64,000 bases of DNA from Burkholderia glumae LMG 2196 = ATCC 33617 (GTDB taxonomy: Bacteria > Pseudomonadota > Gammaproteobacteria > Burkholderiales > Burkholderiaceae). The stretch lies in NCBI RefSeq assembly GCF_000960995.1, contig NZ_CP009435.1:1426001-1490000 (forward strand), written 5' to 3'. The notes beneath the pieces were generated by a model, which was not told the DNA's origin, did no database searches, and saw nothing but the letters and a program-made list of their open reading frames with translations. A program made the position numbers and the translations under genes. Each line of letters opens with the position of its first letter. Position 1 is the stretch's first letter. This document shows positions 44,608 through 53,220 of the stretch, piece after piece.

Positions 44608-46407
44608 ATGTCATCGATGACCCCGATACGCTATTCGATCGTCCCGAAGGACCCTGCCGCCCACCTGTTCGAGGTCACGCTGACGGTGGCCGAGCCCGCT
44701 GCGGACGGCCAGCGCTTCATGCTGCCGGTGTGGATTCCCGGCAGCTACATGGTGCGCGAGTTCGCGCGCAGCATCGTCACGCTGCGCGCGTTCAACGAGG
44801 CGGGCCGCAAGGTGCGCATCGCGAAGACCGACAAGCACAGCTGGCAGGCCGCGCCGGTGGCCGGCCCGCTGACGCTGCGCTACGAGGTCTACGCCTGGGA
44901 CCTGTCGGTGCGCGCCGCGCATCTGGACGACACGGGCGGCTTCTTCAACGGCACCAGCGTGTTCCTCGCCGTCGAGGGGCAGGAGGCGGCGCCGTGCGTG
45001 GTCGCGATCGAGCGGCCGGCCGGCGATAGCGCGCGCCGCTGGCGCGTGGCCACCGCGCTGCGCGAGGCGCGCGGCACGAAGCGGTACGGCTTCGGCGACT
45101 ACCTGGCCGACGACTACGACGAGCTCATCGATCATCCCGTCACGCTCGGCGAGTTCGCGCTGGCGAGCTTCGCGGCGCACGGCGTGCCGCACGACGTGGT
45201 GATCGCGGGGCGGGTGACGCGGCTCGACATCGAGCGGCTCGCGGCAGACCTCAAGCGCATCTGCGAGGCGCAGATCGCGCTGTTCGAGCCGCGCACGAAG
45301 AAGGCGCCGATGGCTCGCTACGTGTTCATGACGCAGGCCGTCACCGACGGCTACGGCGGTCTCGAGCACCGTGCCTCCACGGCGCTGGTCTGCAACCGCG
45401 GCGACCTGCCGGTGAAGGGCCGGCCGGAGACGACCGACGGCTACCGCACCTATCTCGCCCTCTGCAGCCACGAATACTTCCACACCTGGAACGTCAAGCG
45501 CATCAAGCCGGCCGCGTTCGTGCCCTACGATTTGCGCCAGGAAAGCTACACTTCGCTGCTGTGGCTGTTCGAGGGCTTCACGTCCTACTACGACGACCTG
45601 ATGCTGGTGCGCAGCGGCCTGATGAGCCGCGACGAGTATTTCGCCGCGCTCGGGCGCACCGTGGGCGGCGTGCTGCGCGGTACGGGGCGCCTGAAGCAGA
45701 GCGTCGCGGAAAGCTCGTTCGACAGCTGGATCAAGTATTACCGCCAGGACGAGAATGCCTCGAACGCGATCGTCAGCTACTACACCAAGGGCTCGCTCGT
45801 CGCGCTCGCGTTCGATTTGGCGATTCGCGGCGCTACTCGCAACCGCAAGTCGCTCGACGACGTGATGCGTCTGCTGTGGACGCGCTACGGCCGTGATTTC
45901 TACCACGGCCAGCCGCGCGGCGTGGGCGAGGACGAGGTGGCCGCGCTGATCACCGAGGCCACCGGCGTGGCGCTGGGCAGGCTGTTCGACGACGCCGTGT
46001 CCGGCACGCGCGACCTGCCGCTGGCCGAGCTGCTCGAGCCGTTCGGCGTGATGCTCTCGCCCGAGGCGGGGCCGAACCCGAAGCCGTCGCTGGGCGCGCG
46101 CGTGCGCGGCGGCGCGGATACCACGCTGGCCGTGGTCTACGAGGGCGGCGCCGCGCACCGCGCGGGCCTGTCGGCCGGCGACGTGCTGATCGCGATCGAC
46201 GGCCTGCGCGTGACCGGCGCGAACCTCGACGCGCTGCTCGCGCGCTACCAGCCTGGCGAGCGCGTGCAGGTTCATGCGTTTCGCCGCGACGAACTGCGTG
46301 AGACGACGCTCAGGCTCGACGCGCCGGACGTCGTGCGCTACCGGCTCACGGCCGACACGCGCACCGCCGCGCGGCGCGGCTGGCAGCAAGGCTGGCTCGG
46401 CGGCTAG
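44608..46407 (+). CDS. M61 glycyl aminopeptidase family protein with PDZ domain
   Basis: The 599-residue protein belongs to peptidase family M61. An N-terminal beta-rich domain (VWIPGSYMVREFAR) precedes a thermolysin-like zinc domain with HEYFH at residues 288-292 (the HExxH motif, context CSHEYFHTWNVKRI) and the downstream Glu in WLFEGFTSYYDD. A C-terminal PDZ domain covers about 480-570 (VVYEGGAAHRAGLSAGDVLIAIDG). Sphingomonas M61 enzymes remove N-terminal Gly or Ala. No signal peptide is seen, so it is predicted cytoplasmic. ATG 44608 or 44617 are equally possible starts. Confidence 0.9.
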   Translation: MSSMTPIRYSIVPKDPAAHLFEVTLTVAEPAADGQRFMLPVWIPGSYMVREFARSIVTLRAFNEAGRKVRIAKTDKHSWQAAPVAGPLTLRYEVYAWDLSVRAAHLDDTGGFFNGTSVFLAVEGQEAAPCVVAIERPAGDSARRWRVATALREARGTKRYGFGDYLADDYDELIDHPVTLGEFALASFAAHGVPHDVVIAGRVTRLDIERLAADLKRICEAQIALFEPRTKKAPMARYVFMTQAVTDGYGGLEHRASTALVCNRGDLPVKGRPETTDGYRTYLALCSHEYFHTWNVKRIKPAAFVPYDLRQESYTSLLWLFEGFTSYYDDLMLVRSGLMSRDEYFAALGRTVGGVLRGTGRLKQSVAESSFDSWIKYYRQDENASNAIVSYYTKGSLVALAFDLAIRGATRNRKSLDDVMRLLWTRYGRDFYHGQPRGVGEDEVAALITEATGVALGRLFDDAVSGTRDLPLAELLEPFGVMLSPEAGPNPKPSLGARVRGGADTTLAVVYEGGAAHRAGLSAGDVLIAIDGLRVTGANLDALLARYQPGERVQVHAFRRDELRETTLRLDAPDVVRYRLTADTRTAARRGWQQGWLGG

Positions 46408-46432
46408 CACGAACGAAATCGTTCCAGCGGCG

Positions 46433-46460
46433 CGGATTGTTCCGGTGGTGCAACAATCCG
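46433..46460. promoter_or_regulatory. Perfect inverted repeat upstream of azoR
   Basis: CGGATTGTT (46433-46441) and AACAATCCG (46452-46460) are perfect 9-base arms separated by 10 bases, about 93 bases before the azoR start. No T-run follows, so an operator is more likely than a terminator. No cognate regulator gene is adjacent. Confidence 0.6.
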
Positions 46461-46552
46461 TCGCCGGGCGCCGGCTTTTTCCGGTCTGGACGCATCCGCA
46501 CAATGGCCCAACTCGCGCTTCACCGGAAGCGCACACCCAACGGAGCCCCGAC

Positions 46553-47149
46553 ATGACGACCATTCTGCAGATCAATTCCGCCGCCCGCTCGCAGGGCGCC
46601 CGCTCGACCCAGCTCGCCGACGAGCTGACCGCGAAGCTCGAACGGGACAATCCCGGCTCCAAGGTGGTGGTGCGCGACCTGCTCTCCAACGCGCAGCCGC
46701 ATCTGGACGACGCCGTGCTCGGCGCGTTCTTCACGCCGGCCGAGCAGCGCAGCGCGGAGCAGAACGCGATCGTCGCCCGGAGCGACGAGCTGGTCGAGGA
46801 ACTGAAGGCCGCGGACGTGATCGTGATCGCCGCGCCGCTCTACAACTTCGGCATCTCCTCGCACCTGAAGGCCTACTTCGACTGGATCGCCCGCGCCGGC
46901 GTCACGTTCCGCTACACCGCGACCGGCCCGGAAGGCCTGATCACCGGCAAGAAGGTCTATGTCGTCTCGGCGCGCGGCGGCAAGTATTTCGGCACGCCGA
47001 ACGATACGCAGACGCCGTACCTGAAGTCGTTCCTCGGCTTCATCGGCCTGACCGACGTGTCGTTCATCTACGCGGAAGGCCTGAACCTCGGGCCGGACTC
47101 GGAAGCGGCCGGACTGGCGGCGGCGCGCGAGGCGATCGCCGCGGTCTGA
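46553..47149 (+). CDS. azoR: FMN-dependent NADH azoreductase
   Basis: This 198-residue flavodoxin-fold oxidoreductase resembles E. coli AzoR, a dimeric FMN enzyme that reduces azo compounds and quinones with NADH and protects against thiol stress. N-terminal INSAARSQGARSTQLADE is the FMN phosphate loop. APLYNFGISSHLKAYFDWIARAG and SARGGKYFG contribute flavin contacts. ATG 46553 gives the normal N-terminus; the frame is open far upstream through the end of the M61 gene in another phase, which was rejected. An inverted repeat upstream and a hairpin downstream delimit a single-gene unit. Confidence 0.93.
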   Translation: MTTILQINSAARSQGARSTQLADELTAKLERDNPGSKVVVRDLLSNAQPHLDDAVLGAFFTPAEQRSAEQNAIVARSDELVEELKAADVIVIAAPLYNFGISSHLKAYFDWIARAGVTFRYTATGPEGLITGKKVYVVSARGGKYFGTPNDTQTPYLKSFLGFIGLTDVSFIYAEGLNLGPDSEAAGLAAAREAIAAV

Positions 47150-47206
47150 GGGCCGGGCGCGGCGCCCGGCAACTGACGGCGGCGCGCGGCGGCACGATGG
47201 CCCGAC

Positions 47207-47246
47207 GCAAACAGCCCGATCGGCCCTAGCCGATCGGGCTGTTTGC
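47207..47246. terminator. Bidirectional hairpin between azoR and ung
   Basis: A perfect 17-base stem (GCAAACAGCCCGATCGG paired with CCGATCGGGCTGTTTGC, loop CCCTAG) lies between the convergent azoR and ung genes. The T-run is only three bases, but stem stability is very high in both directions. Confidence 0.85.
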
Positions 47247-47309
47247 ATCAGGGGCGGGGGAGGGGCGGCGCAGCCGCCGGACGCGCCAGGCGCGGCTCGA
47301 GCACGGCGC

Positions 47310-48158
47310 TCAGGCCAGCACCTGCGCCTCGTCGGGCAGGCGCCAGTCGATCGGTGCTTGACCGTGCTCGCTCAGGTATGCGTTGGCGAGCGCGAAGTGG
47401 CGGTTGCCGAGAAAGCCGCGGTGCGCCGACAGCGGCGACGGATGCGGCGATTCGAGCACGCAATGCACGCTGGCGTCGAACAGCGCGCGCTTGGCCTGCG
47501 CATGCGCGCCCCACAGCATGAACACGAGTCCGCGATGGCGCCGCGCGAGCTCGCGGATCAGCGTATCGGTGCAGGGCTCCCAGCCGTGTTTCGCGTGGCT
47601 CGCCGCCGCGCCTCGCTCCACGGTCAGCACGGTATTGAGCAGCAGCACGCCCTGGCGCGCCCACGAATCGAGGCAGCCGTGCCGCGGCGTGGCGTAGCCG
47701 AAATTGGCCGTGATTTCCTTGAAGATATTGCGCAGCGACGGCGGCGGTCGTACCGCGGGCGGCACCGAGAACGCAAGGCCGTGCGCCTGCGGTGTGCCGT
47801 GATCGTCGCCGTGGTAGGGATCCTGGCCGAGGATCACGACCTTCACGTCGTCAGGCGCGGTCAGGCGCAGCGCGCGGAACACGTCGGCTGGATAGATCGT
47901 CTTGCCGGCGGCGCGCTCGGCATCGACGAAGCGGCACAGCGGCGCGTAGGTATCGCTCGCGGTGAACGGCGCCAGCAACGCGCGCCATGCGGCGGGCAGC
48001 GCGTCGAACTGCGCGGCGAGCGGCAGCGGCGGCACCGGGCCGGCGCCGGCGTGCAGCGCGATCTTGTCAGCGGCGGGCGGCGCCACCGCTGCGGCAGGCG
48101 CGTCGAACAGCGAGGCCTGGGCCGTCGGCGCCTTGCGGGAAGAGGGGCGGTTAGCCAT
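47310..48158 (-). CDS. ung: Uracil-DNA glycosylase
   Basis: Family 1 UDG excises uracil from DNA to start base-excision repair. The protein has 282 residues. The water-activating motif is GQDPYHG with Asp113, and the Leu-intercalation motif is HPSPLS with His239. GVLLLNTVLTVERG and VFMLWGAHAQAK are further family blocks. The first 60 residues are a Pro/Ala-rich extension not present in E. coli Ung (229 residues), common in betaproteobacterial homologues. It is transcribed with the CYTH gene 14 bases upstream, at the tail of the trpGDC strand. Confidence 0.95.
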   Translation of the reverse strand: MANRPSSRKAPTAQASLFDAPAAAVAPPAADKIALHAGAGPVPPLPLAAQFDALPAAWRALLAPFTASDTYAPLCRFVDAERAAGKTIYPADVFRALRLTAPDDVKVVILGQDPYHGDDHGTPQAHGLAFSVPPAVRPPPSLRNIFKEITANFGYATPRHGCLDSWARQGVLLLNTVLTVERGAAASHAKHGWEPCTDTLIRELARRHRGLVFMLWGAHAQAKRALFDASVHCVLESPHPSPLSAHRGFLGNRHFALANAYLSEHGQAPIDWRLPDEAQVLA

Positions 48159-48172
48159 GCGCGGCGCGGGCC

Positions 48173-48799
48173 TCAGGCGGCGCGCAGCTGGTAGCCGCGC
48201 TGCGCCTTGCTGCGATCCTCGGGCGCGAGGCCCGGCAGCGCGCGGCCGAGTTCCGCCGCGAGCGCGTGCAGCGCCGCCGCGTCGCCCTCGATCAATTCCA
48301 GCTCGATTTCGCGGATCGGCTCGCGGCGCGTAGCGCCGCCGGCCTCGGCAACGATCTCGCCGAGATCGAGCGCGGCCTCCACGGCGGTGCCGTCGCGCTC
48401 GATGCGCCACAGCGTGCGTGCGAAATCGGTGCGGAACAGCGGGACGAGCGCGGGCGCCGCGGCGCGCAGCGCGTCGGCGGCCTCCGGCACGTCGCAGGCG
48501 GCGAGCAGCGCGTCGATCTCGAGCGCGTCGCCGGCCACCGGCAGTTCCCACTCGTGGCGCGTATGCAGGCCCGCCTCGGCCGTGCCGACCGTCTTGAAGG
48601 TCTGCAGCCAGCCCTGCGGCGCCCGCCGCACGCGCAGCGCGCTGCGGGCGCGCGCCAGCGCGAGCCCGGGCGTGTCGTAATAGACGTTGACGAGCGTGAT
48701 CTCGCGGCCCGGGGTGCCGGCGCAGGCGTCGAGCGCGAGGCGCGCCGCGGTGTGCGCGCCGGCCGGCAGCGCGAGCTTGATTTCGGTTTCGATCGCCAT
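48173..48799 (-). CDS. CYTH domain protein (triphosphate tunnel metalloenzyme)
   Basis: The 208-residue protein is a single CYTH domain. The N-terminal signature ETEIKL (the ExExK motif, residues 4-8) binds the triphosphate and metal within the tunnel, and further acidic and basic strands (YYDTPGLALARARSALRVRR, IREIELELIEGD) follow. E. coli YgiF and related proteins are inorganic triphosphatases; the C-terminal CHAD domain often fused to CYTH is absent here. It lies between trpC and ung with 17- and 14-base gaps, so it is probably on the trpGDC transcript. Confidence 0.9.
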   Translation of the reverse strand: MAIETEIKLALPAGAHTAARLALDACAGTPGREITLVNVYYDTPGLALARARSALRVRRAPQGWLQTFKTVGTAEAGLHTRHEWELPVAGDALEIDALLAACDVPEAADALRAAAPALVPLFRTDFARTLWRIERDGTAVEAALDLGEIVAEAGGATRREPIREIELELIEGDAAALHALAAELGRALPGLAPEDRSKAQRGYQLRAA

Positions 48800-48816
48800 G
48801 GGCGGCCTCGGCAGGC

Positions 48817-49608
48817 TCAGAAGAACATCCGCGCGAGTTCTTCGCCCGGCTGCTCGGCGCGCATGAACGCCTCGCCGACGAGGAACGTATGGACGCCCGC
48901 GCGCCTCATGCGCTCGACGTCGTCGCGCGTGCGGATGCCCGATTCGGTCACGACGATGCGCTCGGCCGGCACCATCTCGAGCATGCCGAGCGTGGTGTCG
49001 AGCGTGGTCTCGAAGCTGCGCAGATTGCGGTTGTTGATGCCGATCAGCGGCGTCTTCAGCGTCAGCGCATTGGCCATCTCGTCGCGATCGTGGACTTCGA
49101 CCAGCACCGCGAGGCCGAGCGAGTGCGCATAGGCTTCGAGGTCCTGCATCTGCGGCGTGTCGAGCGCCGCGGCGATCAGCAGGATCGCGTCGGCGCCCAT
49201 CGCGCGCGCCTCGAGCACCTGGTACGGGTCGATGATGAAGTCCTTGCGCAGCACCGGCAGCGCGCAGGCCTCGCGCGCCTCGCGCAGGTAGCGCGCGCCG
49301 CCCTGGAAGAACTGTTCGTCGGTCAGCACCGACAGGCAGGCCGCGCCGTGCCGTGCGTAGGAGGCGGCGATTTCGGCCGGCACGAAGTGCTCGCGCAGCA
49401 CGCCTTTCGAGGGGCTCGCCTTCTTCACTTCGGCGATCACGGCGCTGCGGCCGGCCGCGTGCTGCGCGCGCAGCGCGCCGACGAAGTCGCGCGTGTCGGC
49501 GCCGCGCGCCTCGGCTTCGAGCCGCAGCGCCTCGAGCGGCGTGCTGCGCAGCCCGGCGGCGATTTCTTCGCGTTTGACGGCAATGATTCGATTGAGGATG
49601 TCGCTCAT
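48817..49608 (-). CDS. trpC: Indole-3-glycerol phosphate synthase
   Basis: TrpC closes the indole ring, converting CdRP to indole-3-glycerol phosphate in tryptophan synthesis. The protein is a single 263-residue TIM barrel, not fused to TrpF as in E. coli. Catalytic blocks are AEVKKASPSKG, LRKDFIIDPYQ and GINNRNL, with VTESGI before the phosphate-binding end VGEAFM. ATG 49608 is preferred; an open frame extends upstream but is GC-driven. It follows trpD by 70 bases. Confidence 0.96.
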   Translation of the reverse strand: MSDILNRIIAVKREEIAAGLRSTPLEALRLEAEARGADTRDFVGALRAQHAAGRSAVIAEVKKASPSKGVLREHFVPAEIAASYARHGAACLSVLTDEQFFQGGARYLREAREACALPVLRKDFIIDPYQVLEARAMGADAILLIAAALDTPQMQDLEAYAHSLGLAVLVEVHDRDEMANALTLKTPLIGINNRNLRSFETTLDTTLGMLEMVPAERIVVTESGIRTRDDVERMRRAGVHTFLVGEAFMRAEQPGEELARMFF

Positions 49609-49678
49609 GGCATTCCGGCGGAGCGCGGTCCGCATGATGGGTTGGGGGAGCCGGCGGTGCCGGCCGGCGGGCGGGCGC

Positions 49679-50722
49679 TCAGCGCCCGAATTGACAGGTG
49701 AAGCGTACCAGTTCGTCGACCTTGGCGCGCGCGCGGCCGCTCGCGATCGCCTCGCGTGCCGTGTCGATGCCGGCAGCGATCGACGGCGCGATGTTGGCCG
49801 CATAGAGCGCGGTGCCGGCGTTCAGCGTGACGATCTCGCGCGCCACGCCGGGCTTGTTGTCGAGCGCCTCGAGCAGCATCGCGCGCGATTCCTCGGCGTT
49901 CTCCACCTTCAGCGAGCGGTTCGACACCATCTGCAGGCCGAAATCCTCGGGATGGATCTCGTACTCGGTGACCTTGCCGTCGCGCAGCTCGCCCACCAGC
50001 GTGGCCGCGCCGAGCGAGACCTCGTCCATGCCGTCCTTGCCGTAGACCACCAGCACGTGCTCGGCGCCGAGCCGTTGCATCACGCGGACCTGGATGCCGA
50101 CCAGATCGGGGTGGAACACGCCCATCAGCTGGTTCGGCGCGCCGGCCGGATTGGTCAGCGGGCCGAGGATGTTGAAGATGGTGCGCACGCCGAGCTCGCG
50201 GCGCACCGGCGCGATGTTCTTCATCGCCGGATGGTGGTTCGGCGCGTACATGAAGCCCATGCCGGTCGCCTCGATCGAGGCCGCCACCTGCTCGGGCGCG
50301 AGATCGATGTTGACGCCGAGCGCATCGAGCACGTCCGCGCTGCCCGACTTGCTCGACACGCCGCGGTTGCCGTGCTTGGCGACCTTCGCGCCGGCCGCGG
50401 CCGTCACGAACATGGTGGCCGTCGAGATATTGAAGGTGTGCGAGCCGTCGCCGCCGGTGCCGACGATATCGACGAAGTTCGAATTGTCGGAGACCTCGAC
50501 ATGGCGCGCGAACTCGCGCATCACGGTGGCCGCCGCGGCGATCTCGCCGATCGTCTCCTTTTTCACGCGCAGGCCGGTGATGATCGCGGCGGCCATCACG
50601 GGCGACATGTCCCCGCGCATGATCATGCGCATCAGGTGCAGCATCTCGTCGTGGAAGATTTCGCGGTGCTCGATCGTGCGTTGCAGCGCTTCCTGCGCAG
50701 TGATCATCGCGCCCTCGCTCAT
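49679..50722 (-). CDS. trpD: Anthranilate phosphoribosyltransferase
   Basis: TrpD transfers the phosphoribosyl group of PRPP to anthranilate. The protein has 347 residues. The PRPP-binding signature is IVGTGGDGSHTFNIST, with KHGNRGVSSKSGSADVLDALG after it and FMYAPNHHPAMKNIAPVRRELGVRT for anthranilate binding. The start ATG 50722 overlaps the trpG stop as ATGA, implying translational coupling; an internal ATG at 50707 would remove five residues. It is separate from TrpG, unlike the fused E. coli protein. Confidence 0.96.
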   Translation of the reverse strand: MSEGAMITAQEALQRTIEHREIFHDEMLHLMRMIMRGDMSPVMAAAIITGLRVKKETIGEIAAAATVMREFARHVEVSDNSNFVDIVGTGGDGSHTFNISTATMFVTAAAGAKVAKHGNRGVSSKSGSADVLDALGVNIDLAPEQVAASIEATGMGFMYAPNHHPAMKNIAPVRRELGVRTIFNILGPLTNPAGAPNQLMGVFHPDLVGIQVRVMQRLGAEHVLVVYGKDGMDEVSLGAATLVGELRDGKVTEYEIHPEDFGLQMVSNRSLKVENAEESRAMLLEALDNKPGVAREIVTLNAGTALYAANIAPSIAAGIDTAREAIASGRARAKVDELVRFTCQFGR

Positions 50723-51309
50723 GCCGGCTGCGCGCTGCCGGCGCGCGCCTGCTTCAGGAAGTTCTCGAGCAAGGCGTGGCCGTGCTCGGAGAGGATCGAT
50801 TCGGGATGGAACTGCACGCCCTCGATCGGCAGCGTCCGGTGGCGCACGCCCATGATCTCGCCGTCCTCGGTCCAGGCTGAGATTTCGAGGCAGTCCGGCA
50901 GCGATTCGCGCTCGATCGCGAGCGAGTGGTAGCGCGTCACGTCGAACTGCCTCGGCAGATCGGCGAACACGCCGCGGCCGTCGGTCTCGATGCGGCTCAC
51001 CTTGCCGTGCATGATCGTCTTGGCGCGGATCACGCGGCCGCCGAATGCCTCACCGATCGCCTGATGGCCGAGGCACACGCCGAGGATCGGCTTCTTGCCC
51101 GCGAACTCGCGCAGCACCGCGAGCGTGATGCCGGCGTGCTGCGGGTTGCTCGGGCCAGGCGACAGGCAGATCGCGGCCGGATCGAGCCGGGCGATCTCGT
51201 CGAGCATGATCTCGTCGTTGCGGTGGGTCCGCACGTCTTCGCCGAGTTCGCCGAAATACTGGACCAGGTTGTAGGTAAACGAATCGTAATTGTCGATCAT
51301 CAGCAGCAT
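50719..51309 (-). CDS. trpG: Anthranilate synthase glutamine amidotransferase subunit
   Basis: TrpG is the class I glutaminase that supplies ammonia to TrpE. The protein has 196 residues. N-terminal MIDNYDSFTYNLVQYFGELG is diagnostic, the nucleophile Cys lies in ILGVCLGHQAIGEAFGG (residue 80 region), and the His/Glu pair in VQFHPESILSE completes the triad. The start ATG 51309 adds three residues before the conserved MIDNYDSF. It is separated from trpE by an MFS gene and preceded by its own promoter-like region. Confidence 0.96.
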   Translation of the reverse strand: MLLMIDNYDSFTYNLVQYFGELGEDVRTHRNDEIMLDEIARLDPAAICLSPGPSNPQHAGITLAVLREFAGKKPILGVCLGHQAIGEAFGGRVIRAKTIMHGKVSRIETDGRGVFADLPRQFDVTRYHSLAIERESLPDCLEISAWTEDGEIMGVRHRTLPIEGVQFHPESILSEHGHALLENFLKQARAGSAQPA

Positions 51310-51460
51310 GATTGGGCTCAACTTGATGACTTGCTCGAATGAGTATCTCTTGCCGCGATCGCGGCGAGAAGCGGATTGCCGCAGCCATGTCATCCGGCGC
51401 GCAGCGACGGGATGCGATGGCGGGCGCCCGAGGCGGGCAGAAATGGCGGTCTCGGTTGGC

Positions 51461-51551
51461 TTAACGCCAACCGAACAGAAGCAGAACGGAGGGGAAGCGG
51501 CTGCTGTGTCGCATGGTGGCGAACATTCTAGCAGGAATCGCGCGGGATTCC
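51461..51551 (-). promoter_or_regulatory. Promoter, palindrome and short Trp-containing ORF upstream of trpG
   Basis: On the minus strand TAGAAT (51530-51525) is a good -10 box. Just upstream of it GGAATC-N6-GATTCC (51534-51551) is a perfect palindrome in the spacer, while the -35 is poor. A 17-codon ORF (51514-51461) starts 4 bases after the predicted transcription start and ends Phe-Gly-Trp-Arg-stop. A hairpin CGGTTGGC-N5-GCCAACCG (51453-51473) overlaps its Trp and stop codons. The rest of the 374-base gap shows nothing else. Confidence 0.5.
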
Positions 51552-51683
51552 TCGCCGGAAACTTGCGCCGGCGCGCCGGCTGGCCGGATCGCGACCCTCG
51601 CGCCGCAGCTGGCGAGGCGCGCCGCTTGGACGCGGCACGCCAGCCGGGCGCCGGGCGGCAGCCGTCCCGCCGGCCGGGCGGTT

Positions 51684-52934
51684 TCAGGCGGTGGTGGACC
51701 GGCCGCGCGCGCGCCGCGCCGGCGCGCGGCCCAGCACCGCGTTGCTGAGCGCGCTGGCGAGCAGCAGCACGCAGGTCGTCAGGAACACGTAGCGCATCCC
51801 CAGGTGGCCGCCGACAAAGCCGCCCGCCACCGGCCCCAGCACCTGCCCGGAATACTGCGCCGAGGTGGAATAGCCGAGCACGCGGCCCACCGAGCCGTCC
51901 TGCACGTTGTGGCGGATGATCGAGGTCAGGCACGGCAGCAGGCCGCCGAGCGACAGGCCCATCAGGAAGCGCAGCGCGATGAGCTGCCAGGCGTGCGTGA
52001 CGAAGGCCTGCGGAATCAGCAGCAGCCCCGACACGGCGAGGCAGGCGATCACCACCTTCAGCGCGCCGATCCGGTCGGCGATCTTCCCCAGCCGCGAGGC
52101 CGAGGTGATGCTGCCCAGTGCGGCCGCCGACATCGCGAGGCCGGCGTAGAACGTCACGTTGCCGGCATCGCCGAGCAACTGCTGCATGTAGACCGTGATG
52201 ATCGGCTCGATCGACATGTTGGCGAACATCAGCAGCATCGCGGTGGCGAGCATGGTCAGCACCAGCCCGCGGGTGCCGGCGGCGAGCGCGGCGCCGCTGC
52301 CGGCGCCCTGCTGGCGGCGGGCCGCGATCGCGTCGCGATCCTCGCGGATCAGGGTGGCGGTGGCGACGAAGTTGAGCAGGATGAAGCCGCTCGCGAGGAA
52401 GAAGGTCATGCGGATCCCGACGTACTGCGGCAGGATTCCGCCCAGGAGCGGCCCCAGCAGGTTGCCCGCCATGATCCCGGAGGACAGCATGCCGAGCGCC
52501 CAGGCCGAGCGTTCCTTCGGCGTCTGGGCGGCGACGATCACGTACGAGCCGGACGTGTAGCCGCCGGCGAGCCCGACCAGCAGGCGCAGCGCGACGAGTT
52601 GCCAGACGTTCTGCGACAGCCCGATCAGCGACATCGCCACCACCATGCCGAAGCTGGCTCGCACCAGGTTCAGCTTGCAGCCGTAGCGATCGGCCAGCCG
52701 CCCCCAGAGCGGCGCCACCAGCGCCGCGGAAAGGAACGTCGCGCCGTAGGCGATGCCGGACCACTGCACGATGGCCGCGTGCCCGTGCACGCCGAGCTGC
52801 TCGATGTAGAGCGGCAGGAACGGCAGCAGCAGCGTCATGGCGACGATGTTGACGAACGAGCCGCAGAAACAGACGGCGAGATTGCGCTGCCACGCGGCGT
52901 TCGACGCGCCGGGAGCCGGAGGGGAAGTGGTCAT
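51684..52934 (-). CDS. MFS transporter (multidrug-efflux type) between trpE and trpG
   Basis: The 416-residue protein has 12 predicted membrane helices. The loop 2-3 motif GRLADRYGCKLNL is the MFS motif A, and LRLLVGLAGGYTSGSYVIVA on helix 4-5 with GxxxGPLLGG on helix 5 are typical of drug/proton antiporters of the MdtG or Bcr-like branch. The substrate is unknown. ATG 52934 is used; upstream codons are compositionally biased. It lies on the trp strand between trpE (286 bases upstream) and trpG (374 bases downstream). A role in exporting an aromatic compound is possible but not shown. Confidence 0.85.
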   Translation of the reverse strand: MTTSPPAPGASNAAWQRNLAVCFCGSFVNIVAMTLLLPFLPLYIEQLGVHGHAAIVQWSGIAYGATFLSAALVAPLWGRLADRYGCKLNLVRASFGMVVAMSLIGLSQNVWQLVALRLLVGLAGGYTSGSYVIVAAQTPKERSAWALGMLSSGIMAGNLLGPLLGGILPQYVGIRMTFFLASGFILLNFVATATLIREDRDAIAARRQQGAGSGAALAAGTRGLVLTMLATAMLLMFANMSIEPIITVYMQQLLGDAGNVTFYAGLAMSAAALGSITSASRLGKIADRIGALKVVIACLAVSGLLLIPQAFVTHAWQLIALRFLMGLSLGGLLPCLTSIIRHNVQDGSVGRVLGYSTSAQYSGQVLGPVAGGFVGGHLGMRYVFLTTCVLLLASALSNAVLGRAPARRARGRSTTA

Positions 52935-53220
52935 GGACGGTGCGGTTGGGCGCTCAGGCGGCCGCGGCGGACGGGATCGAGGACGCGACCGCGTCCGCTC
53001 GCCACGACGGCGGGCGGTGAGCAGGAATCGGCTTCGCGCATTGTCTCTCAAGCCGCGCGCGAGTGCAGCGCGATACGCGGCGGCCCGGTCCCCGAGCGGG
53101 ACTCGCGGGCCGGGCCGGCCGCCTGGTGGCGGCACGCGGCGGCGCCCGAAGTCGCGCGCGGCCTGCCGCAACTGGCGGCGCCGACGGCAGGCAGCCGCGT
53201 CCGGCGCCGCGAGCCGTCGT

